Positions 52,451 to 62,423 of a stretch of DNA of 64,000 nt are shown piece after piece. How positions within the stretch are numbered: position 1 is the stretch's first letter; each line of letters starts with the position of its first letter. The translations under genes and the position numbers were made by a program. This stretch comes from Mesorhizobium sp. NFR06. GTDB lineage: Bacteria; Pseudomonadota; Alphaproteobacteria; Rhizobiales; Rhizobiaceae. The stretch covers positions 266,627-330,626 of the forward strand of contig NZ_FOVT01000005.1 in the NCBI RefSeq assembly GCF_900115245.1, read 5' to 3'. The notes under the pieces were generated by a model. That model was not told the DNA's origin. It saw only the letters and a list, made by a program, of their open reading frames with translations, and did no database searches.

Positions 52451-52478
52451 CTAAAGTAGAATGCAGGGGGAGGATTGA

Positions 52479-53051
52479 ATGGGGACGTTTTCTATCTGGC
52501 ACTGGGCGATCGTGCTGCTGCTGATCGGCGTGCCTGTTTTCTTTGCTGTTCGCTCGGCGATCAAGCCGTCAGCGAATCCGAACGGCTTGGTAGGGTTTGG
52601 CGGTTGGCTCATGCTCCTGGCAATCGGGCAGGTCTTGTCGCCGTTCCGCACGCTGACTGAGCTTTTCTCCTCGAGCGAGGGTTACCAGCAGCTCATGCCG
52701 CTGCCCAACGGCCCTTTGGCCGTCTGTGGCGAAATCGTGCTGTTGCTGGCGTTTGCGGTGCTTCAGGTGGTCGCTCTGTTCGCAATGCTGCGGCGTAGCC
52801 CTCGCTTCAAGCGGCTGTTCCTTTACCAGTGGATTGCGATTCCCGTCGTGTTCGTCCTCGATGCTGTTTGGACTTCGACCGTTCTCGGCGTTTCAATCAG
52901 CCGGATCCTGGCAGGAGATATGATGGTCACAGTCATCGCATCGTTTGCAGCGACCGGGATTTGGGTCGTCTATGTCTACAAATCCGTCCGGGTGAGAAAC
53001 ACGTTCGACAGAGCCGCGGCGACTGAGCAGATCGCGTCTGCCTTTCAGTAG
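52479..53051 (+). CDS. DUF2569-like membrane protein
   Basis: A 190-residue protein with four to five membrane segments (first at about residues 7-27, another around 83-107, 122-145 and 155-175). NPNGLVGFGGWLMLLAIGQV near residue 36 is typical of DUF2569. GGGGGAGG just before the ATG is a good ribosome site. Function is not known. The gene stands alone. Confidence 0.82.
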   Translation: MGTFSIWHWAIVLLLIGVPVFFAVRSAIKPSANPNGLVGFGGWLMLLAIGQVLSPFRTLTELFSSSEGYQQLMPLPNGPLAVCGEIVLLLAFAVLQVVALFAMLRRSPRFKRLFLYQWIAIPVVFVLDAVWTSTVLGVSISRILAGDMMVTVIASFAATGIWVVYVYKSVRVRNTFDRAAATEQIASAFQ

Positions 53052-53172
53052 GAGCAGAGGTCAGCTCTTCGAATACGGCTGAGTTTCGCGCCTCGGCCGA
53101 ATTTGGCTCGAGCCGTCAGCAATCCTCCTTCGGCCAGGCGTCGGAGGACACATCTTCGTCTAACGATCTTCG

Positions 53173-53240
53173 GGTGGCCTGTCATCCGAAGCCCGAAGAG
53201 CGAAGGGGTGGCCTGCCATCCGAAGCTCGAAGAGCGAAGG
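53173..53240. repeat. Two 34-bp direct repeats beside tRNA-Thr
   Basis: Copies at 53173-53206 and 53207-53240 share ggtggcctg, catccgaag and cgaagagcgaag with three differences. They end two bases before the encoded 3' end of the tRNA gene. Confidence 0.8.
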
Positions 53241-53241
53241 A

Positions 53242-53317
53242 TGGTGCCCCCGGCAGGGATCGAACCCGCGACCTTCGGTTTACAAAACCGCTGCTCTACC
53301 AGCTGAGCTACAAGGGC
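53242..53317 (-). tRNA. tRNA-Thr (anticodon TGT)
   Basis: A 76-base cloverleaf on the minus strand with acceptor gcccttg / cgggggc (two G-T pairs), D arm around agctcagctggtagagc, anticodon loop TTTGTAA giving UGU, T arm gcggg ttcgatc cctgc, and an encoded CCA. Confidence 0.95.
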
Positions 53318-53469
53318 ACAGCGCTCCGGTAGCACATTTGGTGCGCCAGTAAAGACAAAACTCCGTTTTGGATTGCCAATGGATCGAGCTGCTTAGCCGG
53401 CCTGCTGAAATGCGGCGTGCCGCTTCCTACATTTCTCTTCAGGTGCAATCGCACCATACGAGGTGCCGC

Positions 53470-53637
53470 ATGATCAGATTCGTCATCATCCTGCCGCTCA
53501 TCGTCGTGACCTGGCTTCTGCTGGTAAAGGCCATCAGCGACCTGAAGAAGGCCAATATCGACTGGACCGGCGTCGCCACCTTCATCGGCTTCATCGTGCT
53601 CGCCTTCTGGCTGCGCCATGTGATGGGGATGGGGTAA
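53470..53637 (+). CDS. Small single-span membrane protein pair of helices
   Basis: A 55-residue hydrophobic protein with two predicted membrane segments (residues 2-19 FVIILPLIVVTWLLLVKA and 33-47 VATFIGFIVLAFWLR). It starts MIRFVIILPL; the longer frame upstream is not supported. An AGGTG ribosome-like site is five to ten bases upstream. No function known. Confidence 0.6.
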   Translation: MIRFVIILPLIVVTWLLLVKAISDLKKANIDWTGVATFIGFIVLAFWLRHVMGMG

Positions 53638-53923
53638 GGGAGTGAATGGTGAAGGGCGGACGCCTTTTGACCCATTCACTATTCACATTCGCCATCACCA
53701 CCATCATCACATGCCCGGTGGCCGTGGCACCACAATCACCACCACCACGGCAAGGTGATCATCTTCTTTTGACGAGAAGGCGATAGGCAACCGGAGGCGG
53801 GAGAAAAGGCCTGGAAAGTCGCTCGCGAAAAAATCAAAAAATCTTCGAACCTTTCTCCGGCCCGCCGCGACCCATGATCAAGAGGCGGATGGTTCGCCTC
53901 TCCACTGAAACCAGGAGATCGTC
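53638..53923. other. Intergenic region with short inverted repeat and His-codon stretch
   Basis: gtgaatgg (53642-53649) pairs with ccattcac (53672-53679). After it comes catcaccaccatcatcac (53693-53710), six His codons in one frame, and a second cac run at 53731-53748. No intact gene is seen; see finding on a disrupted His-rich frame. Confidence 0.5.
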
Positions 53924-54241
53924 ATGCTCAAGCGCACCATCGTTTCCGGCCTCATCGCCACCACCGTCGCCGCCGGCTCGCTCGTCGGCACCGTCCAGCC
54001 TTCGGCCGCCCACGACCACCATCATCGCCGCGAACTCGGCATCGGCATCGCCGCCGGCGTCGGCGGTTTCGTTCTCGGCAGCCTGCTCGCCCAGCAGCAG
54101 CCCCGCACCGTCTATGTCGAGGACGACGGTTACGAAGGGTCCTGGCACGTCCGTCGCTGCATGGCCCGCTACGCCAGCTATGATCCGGGTTCGAACACCT
54201 ACATCGGCTATGACGGCTACCCGCATTATTGCCACCTCTAA
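53924..54241 (+). CDS. BA14K-family secreted protein
   Basis: A 105-residue exported protein. Signal peptide to about residue 29 (ending PSAAHD), His-rich DHHHRRELG, one hydrophobic Gly segment IGIAAGVGGFVLGSLLA, and the C-terminal BA14K pattern CMARYASYDPGSNTYIGYDG then YPHYC, here with its two cysteines. The family was first known as a Brucella immunoreactive, lectin-like protein. Function in free-living rhizobia is unclear. Confidence 0.88.
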   Translation: MLKRTIVSGLIATTVAAGSLVGTVQPSAAHDHHHRRELGIGIAAGVGGFVLGSLLAQQQPRTVYVEDDGYEGSWHVRRCMARYASYDPGSNTYIGYDGYPHYCHL

Positions 54242-54311
54242 AAACGAGGGCGACCGTCTCGGCAATCCAGAAGAGGGGGCTGCGCGGCCCCTTTTTCGTC
54301 CGTTTGATCGG

Positions 54312-54734
54312 TTACGATTTCTTCGACTCGATCGACAGTCCGGCCATGCGGCAGGCGTCGCCGACGAGAATCCCGCTATCCGGCCTTTCGTCGCCCATCG
54401 CGACGAGGTCGAAGCTATTCCCGGCGTCCGGGTAGATCCTGGCAATGAAAGGTTTGTCGCCGCCTGTGCCGTTGGCAGCGTCTTTGTCATCGACAGAGCC
54501 GCACACCACGATCTCCTGGCGTCCGTTCAGCGTCCGCTCGCCGGCCAGCATCGCCCCGAACCTCGCGCCCAGAGGGTTTTTCAGATGCTGGCGGACACCT
54601 GTTGTGATGATCTCCTCCAGGGCCAGCGACATCGGCATGGGATCGACACGCTGGCCGCCGGCATCCGGCGGCGGTGCCGCCGCCACGCATCCGCAAAGGG
54701 AAGCGGCGGATAGGAGGTAAACAGTTTTCCGCAT
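54312..54734 (-). CDS. Hypothetical lipoprotein or secreted protein
   Basis: A 140-residue protein starting MRKTVYLLSAASLCGCVAAA. The LCGC box suggests a lipoprotein with Cys at about residue 16. The mature part has RQEIVVCGSVDDKDAANGTG and FIARIYPDAGNSFDLVAMGD, with no recognised domain. Family and function unknown; an upstream in-frame ATG is not supported. Confidence 0.7.
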   Translation of the reverse strand: MRKTVYLLSAASLCGCVAAAPPPDAGGQRVDPMPMSLALEEIITTGVRQHLKNPLGARFGAMLAGERTLNGRQEIVVCGSVDDKDAANGTGGDKPFIARIYPDAGNSFDLVAMGDERPDSGILVGDACRMAGLSIESKKS

Positions 54735-54895
54735 CCGTGCCCTTTCGCATGCATTCGAATGCCGCGGCAAGACGGTCAAGTCGGGCGTCCAGCGATGCTG
54801 TGGCCGGTCGGCTCCATTTGAGCAACCAACGATGTACAGCAATTTTACAAGCGTTTAGTCTGGCTTTGACGCGCCAGTCGAGGGGGGAGGGTAGC

Positions 54896-55252
54896 TTGGA
54901 CAACCAGGATCCCAAGGAAGAACGGGTCGAACCGGTTTTCCGCAACGGCACCATCACCATCGTCGGCATCCTGCTTGCGTTTTCGCTAGGCTTCATCACT
55001 CATTGGGCGGCAAACCCGATCCCGTGGCAGACCTACCATCTGATTGCCGTCCTGCCGATCTTAGTCGGTATTGCGCTGCAGATGCGGGCGCTTGCCATTC
55101 TGCTCGACATCAAATCCCTGCAGCGAAGCATTCATGATCGCGCCAGTCGGATATTCATCACCGGCCTCATCTTGGCGGCCTGTGGCGTCGGGCTGGCGAT
55201 CCTGCTCGATTTCTTCGACATAGCAGCCAAGAGTGCGCTGCCCGGCGCATGA
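54896..55252 (+). CDS. Small membrane protein starting at TTG
   Basis: A 118-residue protein with three hydrophobic segments (about residues 20-36, 43-66 and 84-108). Start is TTG at 54896, because the run ggggggaggg ends five bases upstream and the frame before it has no coding character. No family recognised. Confidence 0.65.
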   Translation: MDNQDPKEERVEPVFRNGTITIVGILLAFSLGFITHWAANPIPWQTYHLIAVLPILVGIALQMRALAILLDIKSLQRSIHDRASRIFITGLILAACGVGLAILLDFFDIAAKSALPGA

Positions 55253-55331
55253 CTCCGAAAAATCGGCTCGGATTTTTGCCTCGCTGACCTCCGGTTCGGA
55301 AAGGACCATGCGCAAAACAAAGTGGTCTTGA

Positions 55332-56153
55332 TCAGCCTGCTCTCACGCCGCCGATCATTTTCGTCACTTCCCCCGCGGCGTCGCGCACCATCGGACCGAT
55401 CTCTGCCAGCCGCTCGGGCGTGACCCGCACCGTCGGGCCGGACACCGAAACGCCGCCGATCGGCTCGCCATACTCGTCGAAGATGGCGGCGGCCACGCAG
55501 CGCATGCCGGGGTGGCGCTCCTCGTCGTCGACCGACCAGCCGCGATGCTTGATGGTCGCCAGATCGTGGGCGAGCGCGGAGATGTCGGAAAGCGTCTTGT
55601 CGGTGTAGCGCTGCAGGCCTGCCTTGCGCAGGATGGCGGCGACCCGTTCCGGCTCGAGATGCGCCAGCACGGCCTTGCCGATGCCCGAGGCATGGAAGGG
55701 GCTCCGCGTGCCCGGACGGAAGAAGGCGCGGATCGCCTGATGCGTCTCGACCTGGCTGACGAAGACGACGCAATCGTCTTCGGCGACACCGAGATTGGCG
55801 GTTTCGCCGGTCCTTTCCATCAGCTCCTGCATGACGATGCGGGCGCGGTCGACAAGCTTGCGCCGGCGCAGGAAGGCCGCGCCCATGCGGTAGGTCTCGA
55901 CGCCGACCGACCAGAGCTGGTCGGTCGTATCGAACTCGACCATGCCGTGATTTTCCAGCGTCGTCAGCATGCGATAAGCTGTGGAGGCGGCAATGCCGCT
56001 TTGCGCCGCAATTTCACTCAGTGACAAGCCGCTGGCCTCGGCGACGATCGCGAGAATCCGCAGCGCCCTATCGAGCGACTGCACCGACGCCGCTTCGGAT
56101 GGACCATTGAAGGCGCGCGGCCGGCCGCGCTGGCGTTTCTCGGTGTTTTCCAT
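55332..56153 (-). CDS. IclR-family transcriptional regulator (glyoxylate/gcl operon)
   Basis: A 273-residue IclR-type regulator. The HTH domain is at about residues 24-85 (SLDRALRILAIVAEASGLSL, SEIAAQSGIAASTAYRML) and the effector domain follows, with GKAVLAHLEPERVAAILRKA and a C-terminal GGVSVSGPTVRVTPERL. It is divergent from gcl-hyi-glxR, whose upstream region has IclR-like palindromes, so it probably controls that operon in response to glyoxylate or a related ligand. Start MENTEKRQRG; the frame continues upstream through the operator region. Confidence 0.92.
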   Translation of the reverse strand: MENTEKRQRGRPRAFNGPSEAASVQSLDRALRILAIVAEASGLSLSEIAAQSGIAASTAYRMLTTLENHGMVEFDTTDQLWSVGVETYRMGAAFLRRRKLVDRARIVMQELMERTGETANLGVAEDDCVVFVSQVETHQAIRAFFRPGTRSPFHASGIGKAVLAHLEPERVAAILRKAGLQRYTDKTLSDISALAHDLATIKHRGWSVDDEERHPGMRCVAAAIFDEYGEPIGGVSVSGPTVRVTPERLAEIGPMVRDAAGEVTKMIGGVRAG

Positions 56154-56188
56154 GCCGTGCACTTTCGCTGATTTCTGGCGAGACGCAA

Positions 56189-56232
56189 TGGAAAAGTTTT
56201 TCATCGATGTGGCGGAGCGATTTTCTGGAAAA
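56189..56232. promoter_or_regulatory. Candidate IclR operators between iclR and gcl
   Basis: Two near-palindromes: tggaaaagtttttca (56189-56203) and ttttc-tg-gaaaa (56221-56232), then repeats of cggaaaat. The IclR group is known to bind tggaaa/tttcca-type palindromes. Confidence 0.6.
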
Positions 56233-56356
56233 CGGAAAATGACGGAAAATCAATTGCTAAAAGCCGTTTTCTCGAAATGAAAAAATATTCTGAAAAAATT
56301 GAAAAATTGAGAGCGCGCTGGCATTCTCAAGCCGACCAACGAAATGGAGGCTTGCC

Positions 56357-58138
<1,782 letters not shown>

Positions 58139-58195
58139 ACCTGCTGCCTGACCTGAGCCTCAATACGCTTAGGCAGAACAGGAAGGAGAGAAAGA

Positions 58196-58993
58196 ATGCC
58201 GCGTTTTTCAGCCAATCTTTCGATGCTCTTCGGCGAGCACGAGTTCCTCGACCGCTTCGATGCCGCGGCACGTGCCGGCTTCAAGGGCGTCGAGTATATC
58301 GGCCCCTACGACCATGCGCCCGATGTCGTCGCCGCGCGCCTCAAGAAGAACGGCCTCAACCAGGTTCTCTTCAACCTGCCGGCCGGCGACTGGGCGAAGG
58401 GCGAGCGCGGCATTGCCGTGCTCCCAGACCGTGTGCCGGAGTTCCGCCAGGGTGTCGCCAAGGCGATCAGTTACGCTCACGCCCTGGGTTGCGAGCAGAT
58501 CAACTGCCTGGCCGGCATCGCGCCACAGGGCGCCGACCGAACCGTGCTGGAAAACGTTTTTGCCGAAAACCTCGCCTTCGCGGCCGAGAAACTGGAGCAG
58601 GCCGGCATCAGGCTGTTGATCGAGCCGATCAACACCCGCGATATCCCCGGCTTCTTCCTGAACCATTCCGACCAGGCGCTGGCGCTGATCGATCGCATCG
58701 GCTCGAAGAACATCTATTTGCAATACGATATCTACCACATGCAGATCATGGAGGGGGATCTCGCCCGCACCATCGAGGCGAACCTCGGCCGCATCGCGCA
58801 TATCCAGCTTGCGGACAATCCCGGCCGTCACGAGCCGGGGACGGGCGAGATCAACTATCCTTTCCTCTACGACCACATCGACCGCCTCGGCTATTCCGGC
58901 TGGGTCGGCGCCGAATACAAGCCGAAGTCCGGCACCGAAGCCGGGCTCGGCTGGTTCAAAGAGTTCGCCGGGCAGGGGAGCGCTGCCGCTTAG
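58196..58993 (+). CDS. hyi: Hydroxypyruvate isomerase
   Basis: A 265-residue TIM-barrel isomerase converting hydroxypyruvate and tartronate semialdehyde. Motifs: FSANLSMLFGEHEFLDRFDA at the start, LIEPINTRDIPGFFL near residue 142 with the metal Glu, and QYDIYHMQIMEGDLARTI near 178 carrying Asp/His ligands, then GRHEPGTGEINY. Operon position between gcl and glxR confirms it. Confidence 0.95.
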   Translation: MPRFSANLSMLFGEHEFLDRFDAAARAGFKGVEYIGPYDHAPDVVAARLKKNGLNQVLFNLPAGDWAKGERGIAVLPDRVPEFRQGVAKAISYAHALGCEQINCLAGIAPQGADRTVLENVFAENLAFAAEKLEQAGIRLLIEPINTRDIPGFFLNHSDQALALIDRIGSKNIYLQYDIYHMQIMEGDLARTIEANLGRIAHIQLADNPGRHEPGTGEINYPFLYDHIDRLGYSGWVGAEYKPKSGTEAGLGWFKEFAGQGSAAA

Positions 58994-59010
58994 GGCCGGC
59001 GACGAAGCTT

Positions 59011-59060
59011 CCAATCTCCCCACCTGTGGGGGAGATGGCCGGCAGGCCAGAGGGGGGCGC
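59011..59060. repeat. Dispersed intergenic palindrome in the hyi-glxR gap
   Basis: atctcccc-acctgt-gggggagat (59014-59036) followed by ggccggcaggcc and agaggggggcgc. This pattern, a gggagat hairpin with a gccggcaggcc motif, is a known type of rhizobial intergenic repeat; one copy is in the window, within an operon. Confidence 0.7.
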
Positions 59061-59097
59061 GAAGGAACGCGACCTCGATAAATTGATGGAGATACAA

Positions 59098-60015
59098 ATG
59101 GAGACCATCGGTTTCATCGGACTGGGCATTATGGGCGCGCCGATGGCGGGGCATCTGCTCGACGCCGGCTATGCGGTCGTCGCCAGCGACCATCGCTCCA
59201 AGCCGCCGGCAGACCTGCTCGCCAAGGGGCTGAAGACCGTCACCGGCCACGACACGGTGGCCAAGGCGGCCGACATCATCATCACCATGGTCCCGGACAC
59301 GCCGCAGGTCGCCGATGTGCTGTTCGGCGAGAACGGCGTCGCCTTGGGCCTGTCCAAGGGCAAGCTCGTCATCGACATGAGCTCGATCTCGCCGATCGAA
59401 ACCAAGGAATTCGCCAGGAAGATCAACGATCTCGGCTGCGATTATCTCGACGCCCCGGTCTCCGGCGGCGAGGTCGGGGCCAAGGCGGCCTCGCTCACCA
59501 TCATGGTCGGCGGCGAGGAAAAGGCCTTCGAGCGCGCGAAACCGGTATTCGATAAGATGGGCAAGAACATCACCCTGGTAGGCCCGAACGGCGTCGGTCA
59601 GACGACCAAGGTCGCCAACCAGATCGTCGTTGCGCTCACCATCGAAGCCGTCGGAGAGGCGCTCGTTTTCGCCTCCAAGGCCGGCGCCGATCCCGCCAAG
59701 GTCAGGCAGGCGCTGATGGGCGGACTTGCCGCCTCGCGCATCCTGGAAGTGCATGGCGAGCGCATGATCAAACGCACCTTCGCGCCGGGCTTCCGTATCG
59801 AATTGCACCAGAAGGACCTCAATCTGGCGCTGGAAGGCGCGAAGGCGCTTGGCGTCTCGTTGCCCAACACCTCGACCACGCAGCAGCTGTTCAATTCCTG
59901 CGCCGCCAATGGCGGGGCCAAGGAAGATCACTCGGCGCTGGTCAGGGCGCTGGAGCGCATGGCGGCGCATGAGGTTGGCGATGGAGCAACGAAAGCCAAG
60001 GGCAAGGCGGCTTAG
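59098..60015 (+). CDS. glxR: 2-hydroxy-3-oxopropionate reductase (tartronate semialdehyde reductase)
   Basis: A 305-residue beta-hydroxyacid dehydrogenase reducing tartronate semialdehyde to D-glycerate. The NAD(P)-binding IGFIGLGIMGAPMAGHLL is at residues 4-21, the substrate loop DAPVSGGEVGAKAASLTIMV near 120, and the catalytic Lys in GVGQTTKVANQIVVALTIE near 170. METIGFIGLG is the chosen start, seven bases after GGAG; an ATG four codons upstream is possible. Last gene of the operon; glycerate kinase is not here. Confidence 0.95.
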   Translation: METIGFIGLGIMGAPMAGHLLDAGYAVVASDHRSKPPADLLAKGLKTVTGHDTVAKAADIIITMVPDTPQVADVLFGENGVALGLSKGKLVIDMSSISPIETKEFARKINDLGCDYLDAPVSGGEVGAKAASLTIMVGGEEKAFERAKPVFDKMGKNITLVGPNGVGQTTKVANQIVVALTIEAVGEALVFASKAGADPAKVRQALMGGLAASRILEVHGERMIKRTFAPGFRIELHQKDLNLALEGAKALGVSLPNTSTTQQLFNSCAANGGAKEDHSALVRALERMAAHEVGDGATKAKGKAA

Positions 60016-60069
60016 GTCAGGAGTAGGCGGCTCAACGTTCCCACGCCGCCTGCTCTTTTCCTGTCAGAG

Positions 60070-60105
60070 AACGGGTTCCTGCGTTGCTCGCCGGAACCCG
60101 TTTTC
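60070..60105 (+). terminator. Terminator of gcl-hyi-glxR
   Basis: A perfect 10-bp stem (aacgggttcc / ggaacccgtt) with a 13-base loop and trailing ttc, 55 bases after the glxR stop. Strong stem, short T tail. Confidence 0.7.
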
Positions 60106-60133
60106 GCTTCGGTGCCCAAGCCCTGGTCCGGGC

Positions 60134-60991
60134 TCAGCGCTTCAGAAATGCGTTCGCCGCGTAGAGGCTGACCGCCGCCGCGTTCGACACGTTGAGCGAG
60201 TGGATGGCGCCTGGCATGTCCAGGCGGGCGAGCGCGGTCACCGTCTCGCGGGTCTTCTGGCGCAGGCCCTTGCCTTCCGCGCCCAGCACCAGCGCGATTT
60301 TCGCGCCGCCGAAGGTCTGTTCGAGCTCGGCCGGCCCTTCGGAATCGAGCCCGATGGTCTGGAAGCCGGCTTCGTGCAACTGTCCCAGCGCATCGGCGAG
60401 GTTCTTCACCTCGATCTGGTCGATATGCTCCAGCGCGCCGGAGGCTGATTTCGCCAGCACACCGGATTCCTGCGGGCTGTGGCGGGCGGTGGTGATCAGC
60501 GCACCGGCGCCGAAGGCGACCGCGGAACGCAGGATGGCGCCGACATTGTGCGGGTCGGTCACCTGGTCCAGCACCAGCACCAGCCTGGTGTCGCCGAGCG
60601 CGTCGAGGCGCTTCGGCCTGAGCGGCTCGGCTTCGATCAGCACGCCCTGATGCACGGCGTCCGACCCGGTGATGCGGTCGATGTCCTTCGGCTCGACCAG
60701 TTCGGCCTTGAACGGCAGGGCTGCGAGATCGCCGATCGCCAGCCGTTCGGCGGCGTTGCGTGTGACCAGCATTTTCCTGACCTTGCGCCGCGGGTTGTCG
60801 AGCGCCGCGCGCACCGTGTGCAGGCCATAAAGCCGCACCAGCCCGTCGCCGGGGGCTTCGCCCGGCGGCACAGGGTGACGAGGCCGGAATGCCGGGGCAC
60901 CGCCCGCCTTTTGGTCGCGGTGCGCGCGCCGCAGTTTGGCGTAGTGGGTGTCCTTGCGCGTGCCGGGCTTGTTGCTTTTATCGTCGCTCAT
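60134..60991 (-). CDS. rlmB: 23S rRNA (guanosine-2'-O-)-methyltransferase RlmB
   Basis: A 285-residue SpoU-family SPOUT methyltransferase acting on 23S rRNA. The N-terminal 45 residues are basic and disordered. The RNA-binding domain starts with VRLYGLHTVRAALDNPRRKV near residue 53. SpoU motifs: VLDQVTDPHNVGAILRSAVA (near 145), IALVLGAEGKGLRQKTRE (near 234) and IHSLNVSNAAAVSLYAA near the end. It could also be TrmH-like, but the lengths favour RlmB. Confidence 0.93.
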   Translation of the reverse strand: MSDDKSNKPGTRKDTHYAKLRRAHRDQKAGGAPAFRPRHPVPPGEAPGDGLVRLYGLHTVRAALDNPRRKVRKMLVTRNAAERLAIGDLAALPFKAELVEPKDIDRITGSDAVHQGVLIEAEPLRPKRLDALGDTRLVLVLDQVTDPHNVGAILRSAVAFGAGALITTARHSPQESGVLAKSASGALEHIDQIEVKNLADALGQLHEAGFQTIGLDSEGPAELEQTFGGAKIALVLGAEGKGLRQKTRETVTALARLDMPGAIHSLNVSNAAAVSLYAANAFLKR

Positions 60992-61079
60992 GCCGGCCTC
61001 TATAGCCGTCCTGCCCGGCTAAGGATATGGGCTGCCGAAATGAATGCCGAACATCCTCGAAAAACCCTCGTAACGCCGG

Positions 61080-61108
61080 TTGACACCCACCGGCCTTGCC
61101 GCCATAAG
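61080..61108 (+). promoter_or_regulatory. Sigma70 promoter of tRNA-Tyr
   Basis: TTGACA, 17-base spacer, CATAAG on the plus strand, between rlmB (minus) and tRNA-Tyr. Close to consensus. Confidence 0.75.
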
Positions 61109-61191
61109 GCGCTTCGCTGATTTCGGAGAAGATCCTTACTCGGGCTCCGGATCGGCGCGAATGCCTCGTTGCATGGCTCCGGCGGCAGACT

Positions 61192-61276
61192 GGAGAGGTG
61201 CCCGAGTGGTTAAAGGGGACGGACTGTAAATCCGTTGGCTTAGCCTACGTTGGTTCGAATCCAACCCTCTCCACCA
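61192..61276 (+). tRNA. tRNA-Tyr (anticodon GTA)
   Basis: An 85-base class II tRNA with a long variable arm; acceptor ggagagg / cctctcc, anticodon loop CTGTAAA giving GUA, T loop ttcgaat, encoded CCA. It precedes tRNA-Gly and, 2.3 kb later, tuf, a layout common in Alphaproteobacteria. Confidence 0.96.
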
Positions 61277-61362
61277 CTGCCGGACCGGATGCCCTGAAAC
61301 GAAAGTCTCGGACCGAAAGTGCATGGCGCTTTTCGGGTGAATCCGGTACTTCAGTGTAAGGC

Positions 61363-61436
61363 GCGGGTATAGCTCAGTGGTAGAGCAGCAGCCTTCCAAG
61401 CTGAATATGCGGGTTCGATTCCCGCTACCCGCTCCA
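61363..61436 (+). tRNA. tRNA-Gly (anticodon TCC)
   Basis: A 74-base tRNA with acceptor gcgggta / tacccgc, anticodon loop CTTCCAA giving UCC, T loop ttcgatt and encoded CCA. 86 bases after tRNA-Tyr; both are probably one transcript. Confidence 0.96.
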
Positions 61437-61509
61437 GATTTCCTCCTCGCATGCTCCAAAGAAAACGCCGCGCGCCGTGGCCCGCAGCGTTTCCATTTCG
61501 TCCAGCCGC

Positions 61510-61965
61510 CTAGCTGTTGAAGGCCGAGGCGACCTGATGGTTCTGCGGCACCTGGCCGTTCGGCGTCAGCTTGTCGACGATGCCGGGCAGCGCCGTGGAG
61601 AGTTGCTGCAGCAGTTCCTGCTCGTTGAGGCCTGTGCGCTGTGCGATCTCGCGGATCACCGCCGGCCCAAGCGCGGAGCCGAGATCATTGGCGTTGATCG
61701 GCTGGTTCTGACCGGTGCCAACCCAGGAGTCGGCGACGTTGCCATGGCCGGCGTCCTTCAGCTTGTCGAGCAGGCCGCCGAGACCGCCGAGCAGCCCGCC
61801 ATCGGCCGAGGCGTCGGTTCCCGCGGGCGTCGGCGCCGGCGCTTGCGGCGCGGCCGGATCTTCGCTTCTGCCGCTCAGCATCTTGCCGACCAGCAGCGCG
61901 CCGAGCGCGATCATCAGGGGTTTGGTGATATTGCCGCCCGGAACGGCATTGTCGAAAAGGCCCAT
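61510..61965 (-). CDS. YidB/DUF937-like protein
   Basis: A 151-residue protein starting MGLFDNAVPGG, with AAGGAGAT before the ATG. A short hydrophobic segment (MIALGALLVGKML) is followed by an Ala/Pro linker. The C-terminal half GLLDKLKDAGHGNVADSWVG and TGLNEQELLQQLSTALPGIV matches the YidB family. Function unknown; possibly stress- or envelope-related. Confidence 0.88.
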   Translation of the reverse strand: MGLFDNAVPGGNITKPLMIALGALLVGKMLSGRSEDPAAPQAPAPTPAGTDASADGGLLGGLGGLLDKLKDAGHGNVADSWVGTGQNQPINANDLGSALGPAVIREIAQRTGLNEQELLQQLSTALPGIVDKLTPNGQVPQNHQVASAFNS

Positions 61966-62095
61966 CGTGGATCTCCTTGTCAAGCCAAGTCCGCCTGGCT
62001 CCAGAATGGCGCAAACGGGCGGAATTTCAACCTGCCTTGAGCTTTTGACAATCATATGAAAATGATTGGGACAGCGGGGGAATTTGGAGGGAACT

Positions 62096-62353
62096 ATGGG
62101 CATCATCAGCTGGATCATTCTCGGCATCGTCGCCGGGTTCATCGGCAGCAAGATCGTCAACAAGACCGGTCAGGGCATGATCATGGATATCGTGCTCGGC
62201 ATCGTCGGGGCCATCGTCGGCGGCGTGATCTTCAGCGCCTTCGGTGCATCGGGCGTCACCGGCCTCAACATCTACAGCCTGATCGTGGCCGTGATTGGCT
62301 CGGTCGTCGTGCTCTGGGCGTATCACCAGTTTTCCGGCAAGCGCACGCTGTAG
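62096..62353 (+). CDS. GlsB/YeaQ/YmgE family stress-response membrane protein
   Basis: An 85-residue transglycosylase-associated-type membrane protein with three hydrophobic segments (about 4-21, 33-54 and 60-78). The family pattern GIISWIILGIVAGFIGSKIV and IMDIVLGIVGAIVGGVIF is clear. Start MGIISW follows TTGGAGGGA. Often general-stress controlled in rhizobia; that is not shown here. Confidence 0.92.
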   Translation: MGIISWIILGIVAGFIGSKIVNKTGQGMIMDIVLGIVGAIVGGVIFSAFGASGVTGLNIYSLIVAVIGSVVVLWAYHQFSGKRTL

Positions 62354-62423
62354 CGCGAAGGCGAATGTCCGTCGTTCGGCTGAGGTCGGTCTGCGGGGAC
62401 CGGCCTGGGCTGGGTTTACGTCA

